The notes below the pieces were generated by a model. That model did no database searches. It worked only from the letters and a program-made list of their open reading frames with translations, and had not been told where the DNA came from. Positions 7,959-18,597 of a stretch of 52,249 bases of DNA are shown here, one piece after another. The stretch comes from an uncultured Gemmatimonadota bacterium (GTDB taxonomy: Bacteria; Gemmatimonadota; Gemmatimonadetes; Gemmatimonadales; Gemmatimonadaceae). Position numbers and translations under genes: made by a program. The stretch is taken from the NCBI GenBank assembly GCA_946478895.1, contig CAMLDY010000008.1, positions 1 through 52,249 of the forward strand, written 5' to 3'. Numbering within the stretch: position 1 is the first letter of the stretch; each line of letters begins with the position of its first letter.

Positions 7959-8557
7959 GCCTCGACGATCTACTCGGCGATTCCCGCGTCGACCTCTCGG
8001 AGGTGCTGAGCCACGTCCTCGACAAGGGCGTTGTGCTCAAGGGCGAAGTGATGCTGGCGGTCGCGGACATCGACCTGATCAAGCTCGATCTCGGGCTTTT
8101 GCTGACGGCAGTCGAGTCGGCTTTGCGACGACCGCGAGTGACCGGTGCGAGGACTCTCGGGCTCGCCGCGCCACGTCCCGAAACGCCTCCGCCGAGCGCA
8201 TCGGGCTCGACAATGGAGAGTCAGGTCGTGGAATCGCTGGAGGCGCCGCGTGAGGTGCCGGTCACGCCTCTGGAAACGGTTGCTGAAGCCCTGCCGCCGC
8301 GTCTTAATACAGACCCGGAAAACGTCGAGAACGGCCTCGCGAAGCTCGTCTTGACGTTGATTGAGGTATTGCGTAAGGTCCTAGAGCACCAGGCAGTTCG
8401 GCGAATGGAGGGGGGACATCTGAGCGACGCGGAGATCGAGAAGCTCGGTGTCGCGCTGCTTCGTCTCAACGACCGGATGCAGGAAATGAAGGGGATCTTC
8501 GGCCTCACCGATGACGATCTCCAGATCGACCTGGGCCCCCTGGGAAGGCTTAAATAA
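7955..8557 (+). CDS. GvpA-family (GvpJ/S-like) domain fused to GvpK
   Basis: 200 residues joining two gas-vesicle families that are normally separate genes. Residues about 8-55 (VDLSEVLSHVLDKGVVLKGEVMLAV...) match the GvpA/J/M/S fold: the LDKG turn, a charged strand, a DIDLIKLDLGLLL strand and a second helix. A Pro/Glu-rich linker covers about residues 60-110. Residues about 113-200 match GvpK: LNTDPENVENGLAKLVLTL, LLRLNDRMQEMKGIFGLTDDDL and a final LGPLGRL. The join is in one uninterrupted frame, without the stop or frameshift expected if two genes had been misread. The GTG start overlaps the upstream stop. A GvpJ/S-like role at the vesicle tip plus the GvpK role is inferred. Confidence 0.85.
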   Translation: MSLDDLLGDSRVDLSEVLSHVLDKGVVLKGEVMLAVADIDLIKLDLGLLLTAVESALRRPRVTGARTLGLAAPRPETPPPSASGSTMESQVVESLEAPREVPVTPLETVAEALPPRLNTDPENVENGLAKLVLTLIEVLRKVLEHQAVRRMEGGHLSDAEIEKLGVALLRLNDRMQEMKGIFGLTDDDLQIDLGPLGRLK

Positions 8558-8588
8558 CCCGGCGTACGAGCCGAACGGAGACGACTGC

Positions 8589-8885
8589 TTGGCAGACTTA
8601 GTATCGCCGTCGCGCACCTATGGTCTGGTCGACATTCTCGATCGCGTGCTCGATAAGGGCCTCGTGGTCGTGGGTGACATAAAGATCAATCTCGCCAACG
8701 TAGAGCTCCTCACGATTCAGGTACGACTTCTCATCTGCTCGATCGACAAGGCCGAGCAGATCGGAATGAACTGGTGGCGCACGGACCCGCGCCTGAGCAC
8801 TCACGCGCCGCCGGCATCACTGCAATCTCCGCCAACACACGCCGCCTCGGCTGCAAGACAACAGGAGTCACGACATGGCAGTTGA
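8589..8885 (+). CDS. GvpA-family minor gas vesicle protein (GvpJ/S/M type)
   Basis: About 98 residues. I place the start at TTG 8589, because GGAG lies 8 bp upstream and the protein then begins [24 protein letters not shown]. The earlier in-frame ATG at 8511 lies inside the previous gene and adds residues unlike the family. The GvpA-like core runs [36 protein letters not shown] and then [14 protein letters not shown]. The tryptophan-containing end and a Pro/Ala/Gln-rich tail resemble the minor J, S and M proteins, which are thought to cap or nucleate the shell. It overlaps the gvpA start by 11 bp. Confidence 0.85.
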   Translation: MADLVSPSRTYGLVDILDRVLDKGLVVVGDIKINLANVELLTIQVRLLICSIDKAEQIGMNWWRTDPRLSTHAPPASLQSPPTHAASAARQQESRHGS

Positions 8886-9177
8886 ACGTTCCCCGAGCGG
8901 TAGCTCGCTTATCGATGTTCTCGATCGCGTTCTCGACAAGGGTATCGTCATCGACGCCTGGGTTCGCGTCTCCCTTGTCGGGATCGATCTCGTGACGGTC
9001 GAGGCGCGCATCGTCGTCGCATCCATCGACACATATCTGAAGTACTCGGAGGCAGTCGGTCTCACAGCGCCGGGATCGCGTCCGCGCGAGATGGTCGCCG
9101 GTGGAGCGGACGAGCTCGATCGGATGCGGACGGAAAATGCAGATCTGAAGCGGCGACTTGAGCGACTCGAAGCGTGA
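8875..9177 (+). CDS. gvpA: Major gas vesicle structural protein GvpA, with C-terminal coiled-coil extension
   Basis: 100 residues; the first 68 or so are a near-canonical GvpA. The core motifs are [39 protein letters not shown] and [14 protein letters not shown]. GvpA forms the ribbed, gas-permeable, water-excluding vesicle shell. Canonical GvpA ends about 70 residues in; here about 30 more follow, including [20 protein letters not shown], with leucines and charges spaced as in a coiled coil. The start is well supported by AGGAG 7 bp upstream of the ATG, the best ribosome-binding site in the cluster, fitting the most abundant component. The last 20 bases overlap the downstream kinase gene. 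Confidence 0.95.
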   Translation: MAVERSPSGSSLIDVLDRVLDKGIVIDAWVRVSLVGIDLVTVEARIVVASIDTYLKYSEAVGLTAPGSRPREMVAGGADELDRMRTENADLKRRLERLEA

Positions 9178-11464
9178 GAGTTCAGCGGTAGCTATTCGGC
9201 CGCAGCTCAGTGGAGAGCGCCTGGCTGAGCTGCTCTCCGCTATCTCTGAAGCACCGGACTTTGTAACTGCAGCGACGTTCCTTCTCGCGCAGTTCGCCGA
9301 CATCGTCGGCGCCCGCCGCGCGTTGGCGATAACCCTCGACACACCGCCGAACCGCTTCGTCACGACTGCCAGCGTCGGCTTCGACGGCGAAGTGCCGCCC
9401 GCAATCTCCATTCGGAGCGACGACCTCTCCAACCCGCTGTCCGTAGCGGCGCTCTCACTGCACCCTGTCAGCTGCGAACAGGCGTCTCCGTCTCCCGGAT
9501 TGCCCTTCAGTGAATGGAGTGCCGTTCCGTTCCCGCAGCCGTTGTTCAGAGGCGCGCCGCCACTGCTCAAGGAGCACGAGCTCGACCTCGTGCAGCTCGA
9601 TGGCTGCGAAGTAAGGCGCCGCGCGGTTCTCGACCGCCGGGCGCACATTGGCCACTCGCCGGGAGGCGTCGCGCTCCTCGAGGCGTCGGTCGACGATGCC
9701 ATGCTGGGCGCGCTGATGCACGCTGCGTCGCTGGCCGGACCCGTGCTTGCGCGCCTGGCGGCGATCGAGGAATTCCGACTTTCCTCCGGGCGCCTGAATA
9801 AGCAGCGCGAGATGCTGACCACGATCATGAACTCCCTGCCGGACCCGATCGTGATCATCAATGCCCAGCGCGACATCGTCGCCCAGAACAAGCGCGCCGA
9901 GCACCTGCTGCTGACGAGCGACAAGGATTCAGAGGGCCGGCGCCGCGCGGTCGAGATCAACAATCTGCTTTTCACATCGCACCTGTCCAAAGCGGCGATG
10001 GGAGCCAAGGAGACGGCCGGCTCGCGCGAGCTGAACCTGGTCGATCCGGACGAGGGTACCGACCTGCTGTTCGAGGTGCTCACCCACCAGCTGGGTGGTG
10101 AGGACGGCGATCAGCGCGATTCTTCCACCATCTCGGTGCTCCGCGATGTCACCGACCTGCGCCGTGCGGCCAACGAGCTCGAGCGGCAGGTGCAGCGCGT
10201 GCGACTGGCTGAAATCGATGCCAAGCGCGAGCGCGACCGCCTCAACCTCATCCTGGAAAACGTCGCCGATCCGATTCTCGTCACCGACGATCGCTCGAAC
10301 ATCATCCTCATGAACAAGGAGGCCGAGCAGCTGTTCGAGGCGGACGACAGCGAGAGCTGGGAGCGAGCGGCGACGGTGCAGGCGAACGACACCAAGTTCA
10401 CCACGTTCATCTCCGACTTCACCATCAGCCCGTCGCTGGCGCGGCGCGAGCAGATGAAGCTGCACGTGCCCGATACCGGGCTCGAGCTGCCGATCGAAGT
10501 CGTGTCGGGAAAGATCCTCAATCGTCGCGGAGAGCCGCTCGCGATCGTGTCCGTGCTGCACGATCTCACCGAGCAGGCGGAGAACGAACGGCTCTACGAG
10601 GAGCTGAAGACTTTCTCGAGTCAGCTGGAAGAGCGCATTCAGGCCGCGACAGCGGATCTCGCCGAGCAGAACACTCGTCTGCAGTGGCAGTCGCGGGAGC
10701 TGGAGAAGGCGAACCGGCTGAAATCGGAATTCCTGGCCAGCATGTCCCACGAGCTGCGCACCCCGATCAACGCCTTGATCGGTTACGCATCGCTGATGCT
10801 CGACCGGATCTACGGCGATCTCACGCCGCGTCAGGAAGAAGGACTCACGCGCATTCAGGGTGCGGCGCAGCACCTTCTCGCGCTGATCAACGACATTCTC
10901 GATCTCGCGAAGATCGAGGCAGGGCGGATGCCGCTCCACCTCGACGACGTCAAGCTGGGCGACATCATCACCGAGATCTCCCAGCAGATCGAGCCGCTGG
11001 TGAAAAAGAAGAAGCTCACCTACCAGGTGGAGCTGCCTTCGACCGATCTCATGCTGCACACGGACCGCACGAAGGTGAAGCAGATCCTGCTCAACCTGCT
11101 GTCGAACGCCGTGAAGTTCACCCACCACGGCGGCGTGTGGCTCAATGTGTCGAGGGACGAAGAGGACCTGCGCTTCGACGTGCGCGATACCGGCATCGGA
11201 ATCCGGGAGACCGATCTCGAGTCGATCTGGGAGGATTTCCGCCAGGTCGATCAGTCGCGAACCCGCGAGTTTGGCGGCACTGGCCTGGGCCTCAGCATCA
11301 CGCGCAAGCTCGTAGATGCCCTCGGTGGGCACGTATTCGCGCAGAGCACTTTCGGTAAGGGTTCTACTTTTACGGTGATTCTCCCCATCCGGAGCGTGGT
11401 GCGCCCCGACGATCCACCGCGAGTGATCGACGTGATTCCACCGCCACCGCCCGTGCAGCGTTGA
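9158..11464 (+). CDS. PAS-domain hybrid-sensor-type histidine kinase (soluble), coupled to gvpA
   Basis: 768 residues from a TTG start inside the 3' end of gvpA. Residues about 15-190 look GAF-like. Two PAS domains follow, beginning near residues 219 ([16 protein letters not shown]) and 362 ([17 protein letters not shown]). A coiled-coil linker leads to a HisKA domain with phospho-acceptor H531 in SMSHELRTP. The HATPase_c domain has N650 in LLSNAVKFT, then RDTGIGI and GGTGLGLSI. There is no membrane helix, so it should sense a cytosolic signal (PAS and GAF domains bind small molecules, haem or flavin), and no receiver domain. No response regulator is adjacent. It is last before the terminator at 11496, so its expression is tied to the gas-vesicle genes. 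Confidence 0.9.
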   Translation: MSDSKRESSAVAIRPQLSGERLAELLSAISEAPDFVTAATFLLAQFADIVGARRALAITLDTPPNRFVTTASVGFDGEVPPAISIRSDDLSNPLSVAALSLHPVSCEQASPSPGLPFSEWSAVPFPQPLFRGAPPLLKEHELDLVQLDGCEVRRRAVLDRRAHIGHSPGGVALLEASVDDAMLGALMHAASLAGPVLARLAAIEEFRLSSGRLNKQREMLTTIMNSLPDPIVIINAQRDIVAQNKRAEHLLLTSDKDSEGRRRAVEINNLLFTSHLSKAAMGAKETAGSRELNLVDPDEGTDLLFEVLTHQLGGEDGDQRDSSTISVLRDVTDLRRAANELERQVQRVRLAEIDAKRERDRLNLILENVADPILVTDDRSNIILMNKEAEQLFEADDSESWERAATVQANDTKFTTFISDFTISPSLARREQMKLHVPDTGLELPIEVVSGKILNRRGEPLAIVSVLHDLTEQAENERLYEELKTFSSQLEERIQAATADLAEQNTRLQWQSRELEKANRLKSEFLASMSHELRTPINALIGYASLMLDRIYGDLTPRQEEGLTRIQGAAQHLLALINDILDLAKIEAGRMPLHLDDVKLGDIITEISQQIEPLVKKKKLTYQVELPSTDLMLHTDRTKVKQILLNLLSNAVKFTHHGGVWLNVSRDEEDLRFDVRDTGIGIRETDLESIWEDFRQVDQSRTREFGGTGLGLSITRKLVDALGGHVFAQSTFGKGSTFTVILPIRSVVRPDDPPRVIDVIPPPPPVQR

Positions 11465-11495
11465 CACCGACCCTGCTGGAAGTAGATTGAACCAA

Positions 11496-11526
11496 CGCCC
11501 CGAAGCTCTCGGGGCGTTTGCTTTTT
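11496..11526 (+). terminator. Rho-independent terminator after the trpS-gvp-kinase run
   Basis: Perfect 8-bp stem CGCCCCGA / TCGGGGCG (11496-11503 with 11509-11516) around a 5-base loop, followed by TTTGCTTTTT. It lies 32 bases after the kinase stop and 30 bases before the purA start, so it separates the two transcription units. Confidence 0.85.
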
Positions 11527-11555
11527 CCGTCCCGCACCCGCCGGCCCCGGATCCA

Positions 11556-12869
<1,314 letters not shown>

Positions 12870-12886
12870 GTCAAGCCCAGCTCGCG

Positions 12887-13906
12887 ATGGCAACCGACGC
12901 GGACCTCGTGATCGTCGGCGGCGGTCCGTGCGGCCTCGCTGCCGCCGTCTCAGCGTTGCGCGCGGGGTTGCGGGCAGTGGTGATCGAAAGCGGCGTCGTC
13001 GTGAGCACCATCGCCGAATATCCGACCTATGTGAGATTTTTCTCCACGGCGGAGAAGCTGAGCATCGGGGGACTGCCGTTCGTCATCGCGACCGAGAAAC
13101 CGACTCGTCGCGATGCGCTCGCCTACTATCGCACGGTGGTGACCTACTTCGGAATTCCACTGCGTCAACGTGAGCGCGTGACGGCCATTGAGGGGCGACA
13201 AGGCAGCTTCACGGTGGTGTCACGCACCCAGGCAGGAGATGAAAGGCGGACGACGGCAGGCGCCGTGATCGTTGCGACCGGATACTTCGGCTCGCCCAAC
13301 AAGCTTGGTGTGCCGGGCGAAGATCTGCCGCACGTTACCCACGTCTATCGCGAAGGGCACGAAGCTTTCATGCAGGACGTGGTGGTGGTTGGCGGTGGAA
13401 ATTCCGCCGCCGAAGCCGCGCTCGATCTCTGGCGAGCGGGTGCCCGCGTCACGCTCGTGCACTTCGGGCCGACCTTCGACAAGAAGATCAAGCCGTGGGT
13501 GTTGCCCGACTTCACCAATCGAGTGAAGGAAGGGGCGATCACCGCGAAGTGGAACGCCCGGGTCAAAGCGATCGAGCCCCATCACGTCGTGCTGAGCGCA
13601 GAGGGCGGGGAAGTGTCAGTGCGCGCGGATCGGGTCTACGTGATGACGGGGTTCGCGCCGAGCCTGGGATTGTTGCGAGCGACGGGAGTGCCGATCGATC
13701 CGCAGACCGGAATCCCGCAGCACGACCCCGCCACGCTGGAGACGCCGGTGCCGGGATTGTTCATCGCCGGGGTTGTAGTCGCCGGATACGATGCGAACAA
13801 GGTTTTTATCGAGAACGGCCGTTATCACGGCGACCGGATCGTGGCGAGATTGCTTGGCCAGCGCGCGCCGGCGGAGCCGAAACTGAGCGCCGAACTGGAT
13901 ACGTAG
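12887..13906 (+). CDS. YpdA-type NAD(P)H:disulfide oxidoreductase (putative bacillithiol disulfide reductase)
   Basis: 339 residues of a flavoprotein. LVIVGGGPCGLAAAV near the N-terminus binds FAD. VVVVGGGNSAAEAALDLWRAG at mid-protein binds NAD(P)H. A C-terminal PGLFIAGVVVAGYD positions the flavin. The SxIAEYPTYVRFFSTAEKLSIGGLPF segment after the FAD fold and the lack of a CxxC pair fit the YpdA family better than thioredoxin reductase. YpdA proteins reduce bacillithiol disulfide in low-GC Gram-positives; whether this organism makes bacillithiol cannot be seen here. The ATG at 12887 is used; the frame is open upstream only as a shadow of purA. Confidence 0.8.
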   Translation: MATDADLVIVGGGPCGLAAAVSALRAGLRAVVIESGVVVSTIAEYPTYVRFFSTAEKLSIGGLPFVIATEKPTRRDALAYYRTVVTYFGIPLRQRERVTAIEGRQGSFTVVSRTQAGDERRTTAGAVIVATGYFGSPNKLGVPGEDLPHVTHVYREGHEAFMQDVVVVGGGNSAAEAALDLWRAGARVTLVHFGPTFDKKIKPWVLPDFTNRVKEGAITAKWNARVKAIEPHHVVLSAEGGEVSVRADRVYVMTGFAPSLGLLRATGVPIDPQTGIPQHDPATLETPVPGLFIAGVVVAGYDANKVFIENGRYHGDRIVARLLGQRAPAEPKLSAELDT

Positions 13907-13931
13907 CGCTCGGCGCGACTAGCTTTCCCCG

Positions 13932-15277
<1,346 letters not shown>

Positions 15278-15281
<4 letters not shown>

Positions 15282-16798
15282 GCGACCTCGACCTTCAGCG
15301 CCTGCGAGCTGAAGGCCAGGCGTTCATGGAAGCGATCTCCCGCGAGAGCTATCTCGCTTACGCGGGATTGAAGCAGACGGCCGAGCTGCAGCCGATCTAC
15401 AGGCAGCACGACCGGATTCTCGGCCCGGAAGCGCTGCAGCTGACTCTCGACGCCTTTCGATCGGCGAGGGACAACACCGACGACCAACGATCAGCGCGCT
15501 ATCTGCTGGAATGGGAGATCGAATCGCAGGCGGCAAAACCTCTGGCTGCGCTCGATGAGCGAGAGATCGAATGGGAAAACACCGCCGTGGTGCGCTCGCC
15601 CGACGGGCGCGTGATCCAATACCAGGCGGCACCGATCGAGATCGCCAACACCAGAGACCGCGCGCTCAGGCTGGCGATCGACGAAGCTCGTGCGAAGCTG
15701 GTGAAGGCCGAGCACGCGCCGATGCGCCTGGAGCGGCTACAGCGCGAGAAGGACTACATCGAGTCGGTCGGCGTGGCGAGCGACTACAACTCGTCCTTCG
15801 AGGCGGTGACGGGCATCTCGCTCTCCGAGCTCGCCACGGCGTGCGAGCAGTTCCTGCGTGATACCGAGGGAATGTGGGACGACACCCTCGGGAGCGTTCT
15901 CCGCAAGTCGCTCGGGATCAAGCCGTCGGAGGCAAAGCGCTCGGACGCACTCGCGCTTTTCCGGGCTTCGGAGTACGACGACGCGTTTCCCGGCAATCAC
16001 ATGGAGACCGCGGTCCGCCGGCAGGTCGCCGAAATGGGAATTGATGCCAACGCCGGGGGGCGCATCGTCTTCGACGTCGGTGAGCGAGCGGGGAAGCGCT
16101 CGCGGGCGTTCTGCTCCCCGGTGCGCGTGCCGGAGGAGGTTTATCTGGTGCTGCGCCCACACGGCGGCCAGAGCGATTACAACACCTTTCTCCATGAGCT
16201 GGGTCACGCTCTGCATTTCGGGTACGCGAATCCGGATCTGACCTTCGAGTTCAAGTGGCTGGGTGACAATTCGGTGACCGAGGCGTATGCGATGCTCTTC
16301 GACCATCGGATGCAGGATCGCGGCTGGCTGCTTCGCTACACGCGACTCGGGGAGAATCGGGTGGCGAAATTTCTGCGCACCGCGGGAATCGAGGAGCTCC
16401 ATTTCCTGCGGCGCTACTGCGCGAAGCTGCTCTACGAGCGAGCGCTTTATGGAGGCGAGGTGCCGTGGAGCGAGCTGCCGGACTTGTACGTTTCGCTCCT
16501 CAGCAACGCCACCGGCTTCGAGTACAATCCCGCCGACGCGTTCGTCGACGTGGATCCGCGCTACTACTCGGCGCGATATCTTCGCGCGTGGCAGCTGCAA
16601 TCGATCCTCAATGAGGAGCTGACATCGCAGTTCGACGTCGACTGGTACAGGAATCCGAGCGCGGGTCCGTGGATGGTGCGCGAGCTGTTCGCGCAGGGCC
16701 AGCGTGAGAACGCTGGCGAGATTGCTGCGCGAGCCGGCGCGCGTGGACTGTCGTTCCTTCCGCTGATAAAGAAGATCGAGGCCCTTCTTGAAGCCTGA
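15278..16798 (+). CDS. M3-like zinc metallopeptidase
   Basis: 506 residues, all helical in appearance, with HELGH at residues 306-310 (HExxH zinc site). A downstream [13 protein letters not shown] contains the third-ligand glutamate, so this is a gluzincin. The fold and motif context ([13 protein letters not shown], then [19 protein letters not shown]) resemble M3/M32-type oligopeptidases. It has no signal peptide and should be cytosolic, probably degrading short peptides. The GTG start overlaps the glyS stop (GTGA). The 3' end overlaps the M20 peptidase start by 11 bp, so the two peptidases are probably co-produced. Confidence 0.82.
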
Positions 16799-18131
16799 CT
16801 GGGAGGCGATCCGCGCCGAGACTCTGGCGACGCTCCAGACCCTCATCAGGTTTGACACTACCAATCCGCCCGGCAACGAGCTCCCGCTTGCGGTGCATAT
16901 CGAACGCGTGTTGCGCGAGGAGGGCATCGAGACATCCTTGCTGAACACCGGCAACCAGCGGGCACAGGTGATTGGACGCATCAGGGGCACCGGTGCACGC
17001 CGCCCGGTGATCCTGCTCGCCCACATGGATGTCGTCGGTGTCGAGCGAGCGAGCTGGACCCACGACCCTTTCGGGGGCGAGATCGACGGCGGCTACTTGT
17101 ACGGCCGAGGCGCCATCGACGACAAAGGGATGCTGGCGGTCAACCTCGTCACGATGCTGCACCTCCAGCGATCGCTCCGCGGCACCGGCGGCAAGCTCTC
17201 GCGTGATGTGGTCTTCATCGCGACCTCCGATGAAGAGGCGGGCGGCGAGTGGGGGATGGGCTGGCTGGTCAAGCATCACCCGGAGGTGCTCGATGCGGAG
17301 TTCGCGATCAACGAAGGCGGGCGAACGCGTATTATTGAGGGCGGTCGCGCCTATCTCGCGGTGCAGGCGGCGGAGAAGATCTCGCACGTCGTGACCGTTA
17401 CGGCGCACGGTAGTGCCGGTCACGCAGCGATTCCGCTGCCGGACAACTCGATCTTCCGGCTTGGGAGCGCCCTCGACCAGCTGTCGCGCCACGTCGAGCC
17501 CGTGATGCTCACCGAGATTACGCGGCAATTCTTTGCGCGGCTGGCGGAGATCTGGCCGGACCGCGAAGAGAAAAACGCGATGCTCGATCTTGTCGCCGGT
17601 GACGATGGCCAGTCGCAGGCCGGGGCAAGGATTCTCTCCCGCCGGGCGGTCTTCAACGCCGTTCTACGGAATGGTATTTCGCCCACGGTAGTTCAGGGGG
17701 GCAGACAATTCAACGTCATCCCTGATACCGCGACCGCTGTTCTCAACGTGCGGACGCTGCCGGGTGAATCGCTCGAGAAGGTGGTCGCGCGGATGCGCGC
17801 AGCGGTGACGCAACCTGGTGTGACGATCGACATCGTTGAGCGCGGACGGGAGTCGCCTTGGTCGGATCCGGGCTCGGAGATGTTCGCGGCAATCACCGCT
17901 GCCGCGCACGAGCTCGATCCAAAAATGCCGGTGGTGCCGTACCTGAGCACGGGGGTCACCGACAGTGCGCGGCTCCGTCGCCTCGGCGTTCAGGCGTACG
18001 GGATTCTGCCGTTTCCGATGGCTCAGGGCGACGAGGAGCGCATGCACGGGGCCGACGAGCGCATTCCGCTCGACGCTCTGCACTTCGGAAGCCGCCTCAT
18101 CTTCGGCGCCATTTCGCGCATCGCGCTGTAA
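16788..18131 (+). CDS. M20-family metallopeptidase / carboxypeptidase
   Basis: 447 residues with the M20 di-zinc set. VILLAHMDVVGVE carries the first ligand and the catalytic aspartate. LYGRGAIDDKGML carries the bridging aspartate. IATSDEEAGGEWG has the catalytic glutamate pair. A dimerisation insert covers about residues 200-330, and a C-terminal MHGADERI supplies the last histidine. Its closest style is the ArgE/DapE/CPG2 group, with an unknown N-acyl amino acid or dipeptide substrate. The TTG start ([16 protein letters not shown]) overlaps the upstream peptidase stop. No signal peptide, so cytosolic. The gene ends just before the foldback region at 18176. Confidence 0.87.
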   Translation: MKPDWEAIRAETLATLQTLIRFDTTNPPGNELPLAVHIERVLREEGIETSLLNTGNQRAQVIGRIRGTGARRPVILLAHMDVVGVERASWTHDPFGGEIDGGYLYGRGAIDDKGMLAVNLVTMLHLQRSLRGTGGKLSRDVVFIATSDEEAGGEWGMGWLVKHHPEVLDAEFAINEGGRTRIIEGGRAYLAVQAAEKISHVVTVTAHGSAGHAAIPLPDNSIFRLGSALDQLSRHVEPVMLTEITRQFFARLAEIWPDREEKNAMLDLVAGDDGQSQAGARILSRRAVFNAVLRNGISPTVVQGGRQFNVIPDTATAVLNVRTLPGESLEKVVARMRAAVTQPGVTIDIVERGRESPWSDPGSEMFAAITAAAHELDPKMPVVPYLSTGVTDSARLRRLGVQAYGILPFPMAQGDEERMHGADERIPLDALHFGSRLIFGAISRIAL

Positions 18132-18175
18132 CCGCGAGCTCGGACTGTGCGCTGCGAATGGCATCTCTGTTTGGG

Positions 18176-18574
18176 TCGAGGCGCGGTGTCCTCACGGCGA
18201 CGACGTCGCTCCTCGGCGGAGCCGCTAAAGACGCTCGTTCGCTCCGCTCACTCGCGCGTCTCCTTGGTCGCTCCTGAACGTCGCCTTAGAGGACACCGCG
18301 CCTCTCCCGCATAGATCTGCAACTGCAGCGCGCTCCGCGCGCGCGTGAAACGCGTCGCGCGAAGCGCGACCCTGCCCGTAAGCGAGCGCAGCGCGACGAG
18401 CGGGATGGTTCGCAGCCGTTGGGCAGATGCGGGCTGGGAAAGGCGGGCGGGTATCATCGCAGGCGGCGTCCGCAGCGCAGGCGCCGGGCTCGCCCCGGCT
18501 GCCGTACGCGGCGAAGCCGCGCGTGCGAGGATTAGCCGCCGAAGAGGATACCCGCCCGCCTTTCCGCGCCTCGA
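18176..18574. repeat. Composite GC-rich inverted-repeat element between convergent genes
   Basis: About 400 bp with no convincing coding frame. An 11-bp TCGAGGCGCGG at 18176-18186 is inverted at 18564-18574, framing the element. Inside are two foldbacks. The first pairs 18178-18192 with 18290-18304 (15 bp perfect, extendable to about 25 bp with mismatches). The second pairs 18437-18455 with 18547-18565 (19 bp perfect). Between and within them are many short GCG-rich palindromes such as GCGCGAAGCGCG. It could be a bidirectional terminator, a mobile MITE-like or REP-like repeat, or a structured RNA; sequence alone does not decide. It fills nearly the whole gap between the M20 and S46 genes. Confidence 0.7.
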
Positions 18575-18597
18575 TTTGTCCGAATGAAGCCTAAGAA

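Noticed and set aside
8511..8588. Upstream ATG for the second GvpA-family gene
   Set aside because: The added residues overlap the GvpK part of the previous gene and are unlike the family; TTG 8589 has a good GGAG box.
8731..10083. 450-codon leftward frame across gvpA and the kinase
   Set aside because: Serine- and arginine-rich antisense shadow of two well-supported genes.
18132..18597. tRNA or RNase P-type RNA in the foldback region
   Set aside because: No tRNA T-loop or acceptor pattern and no RNase P, tmRNA or SRP core motif recognised.
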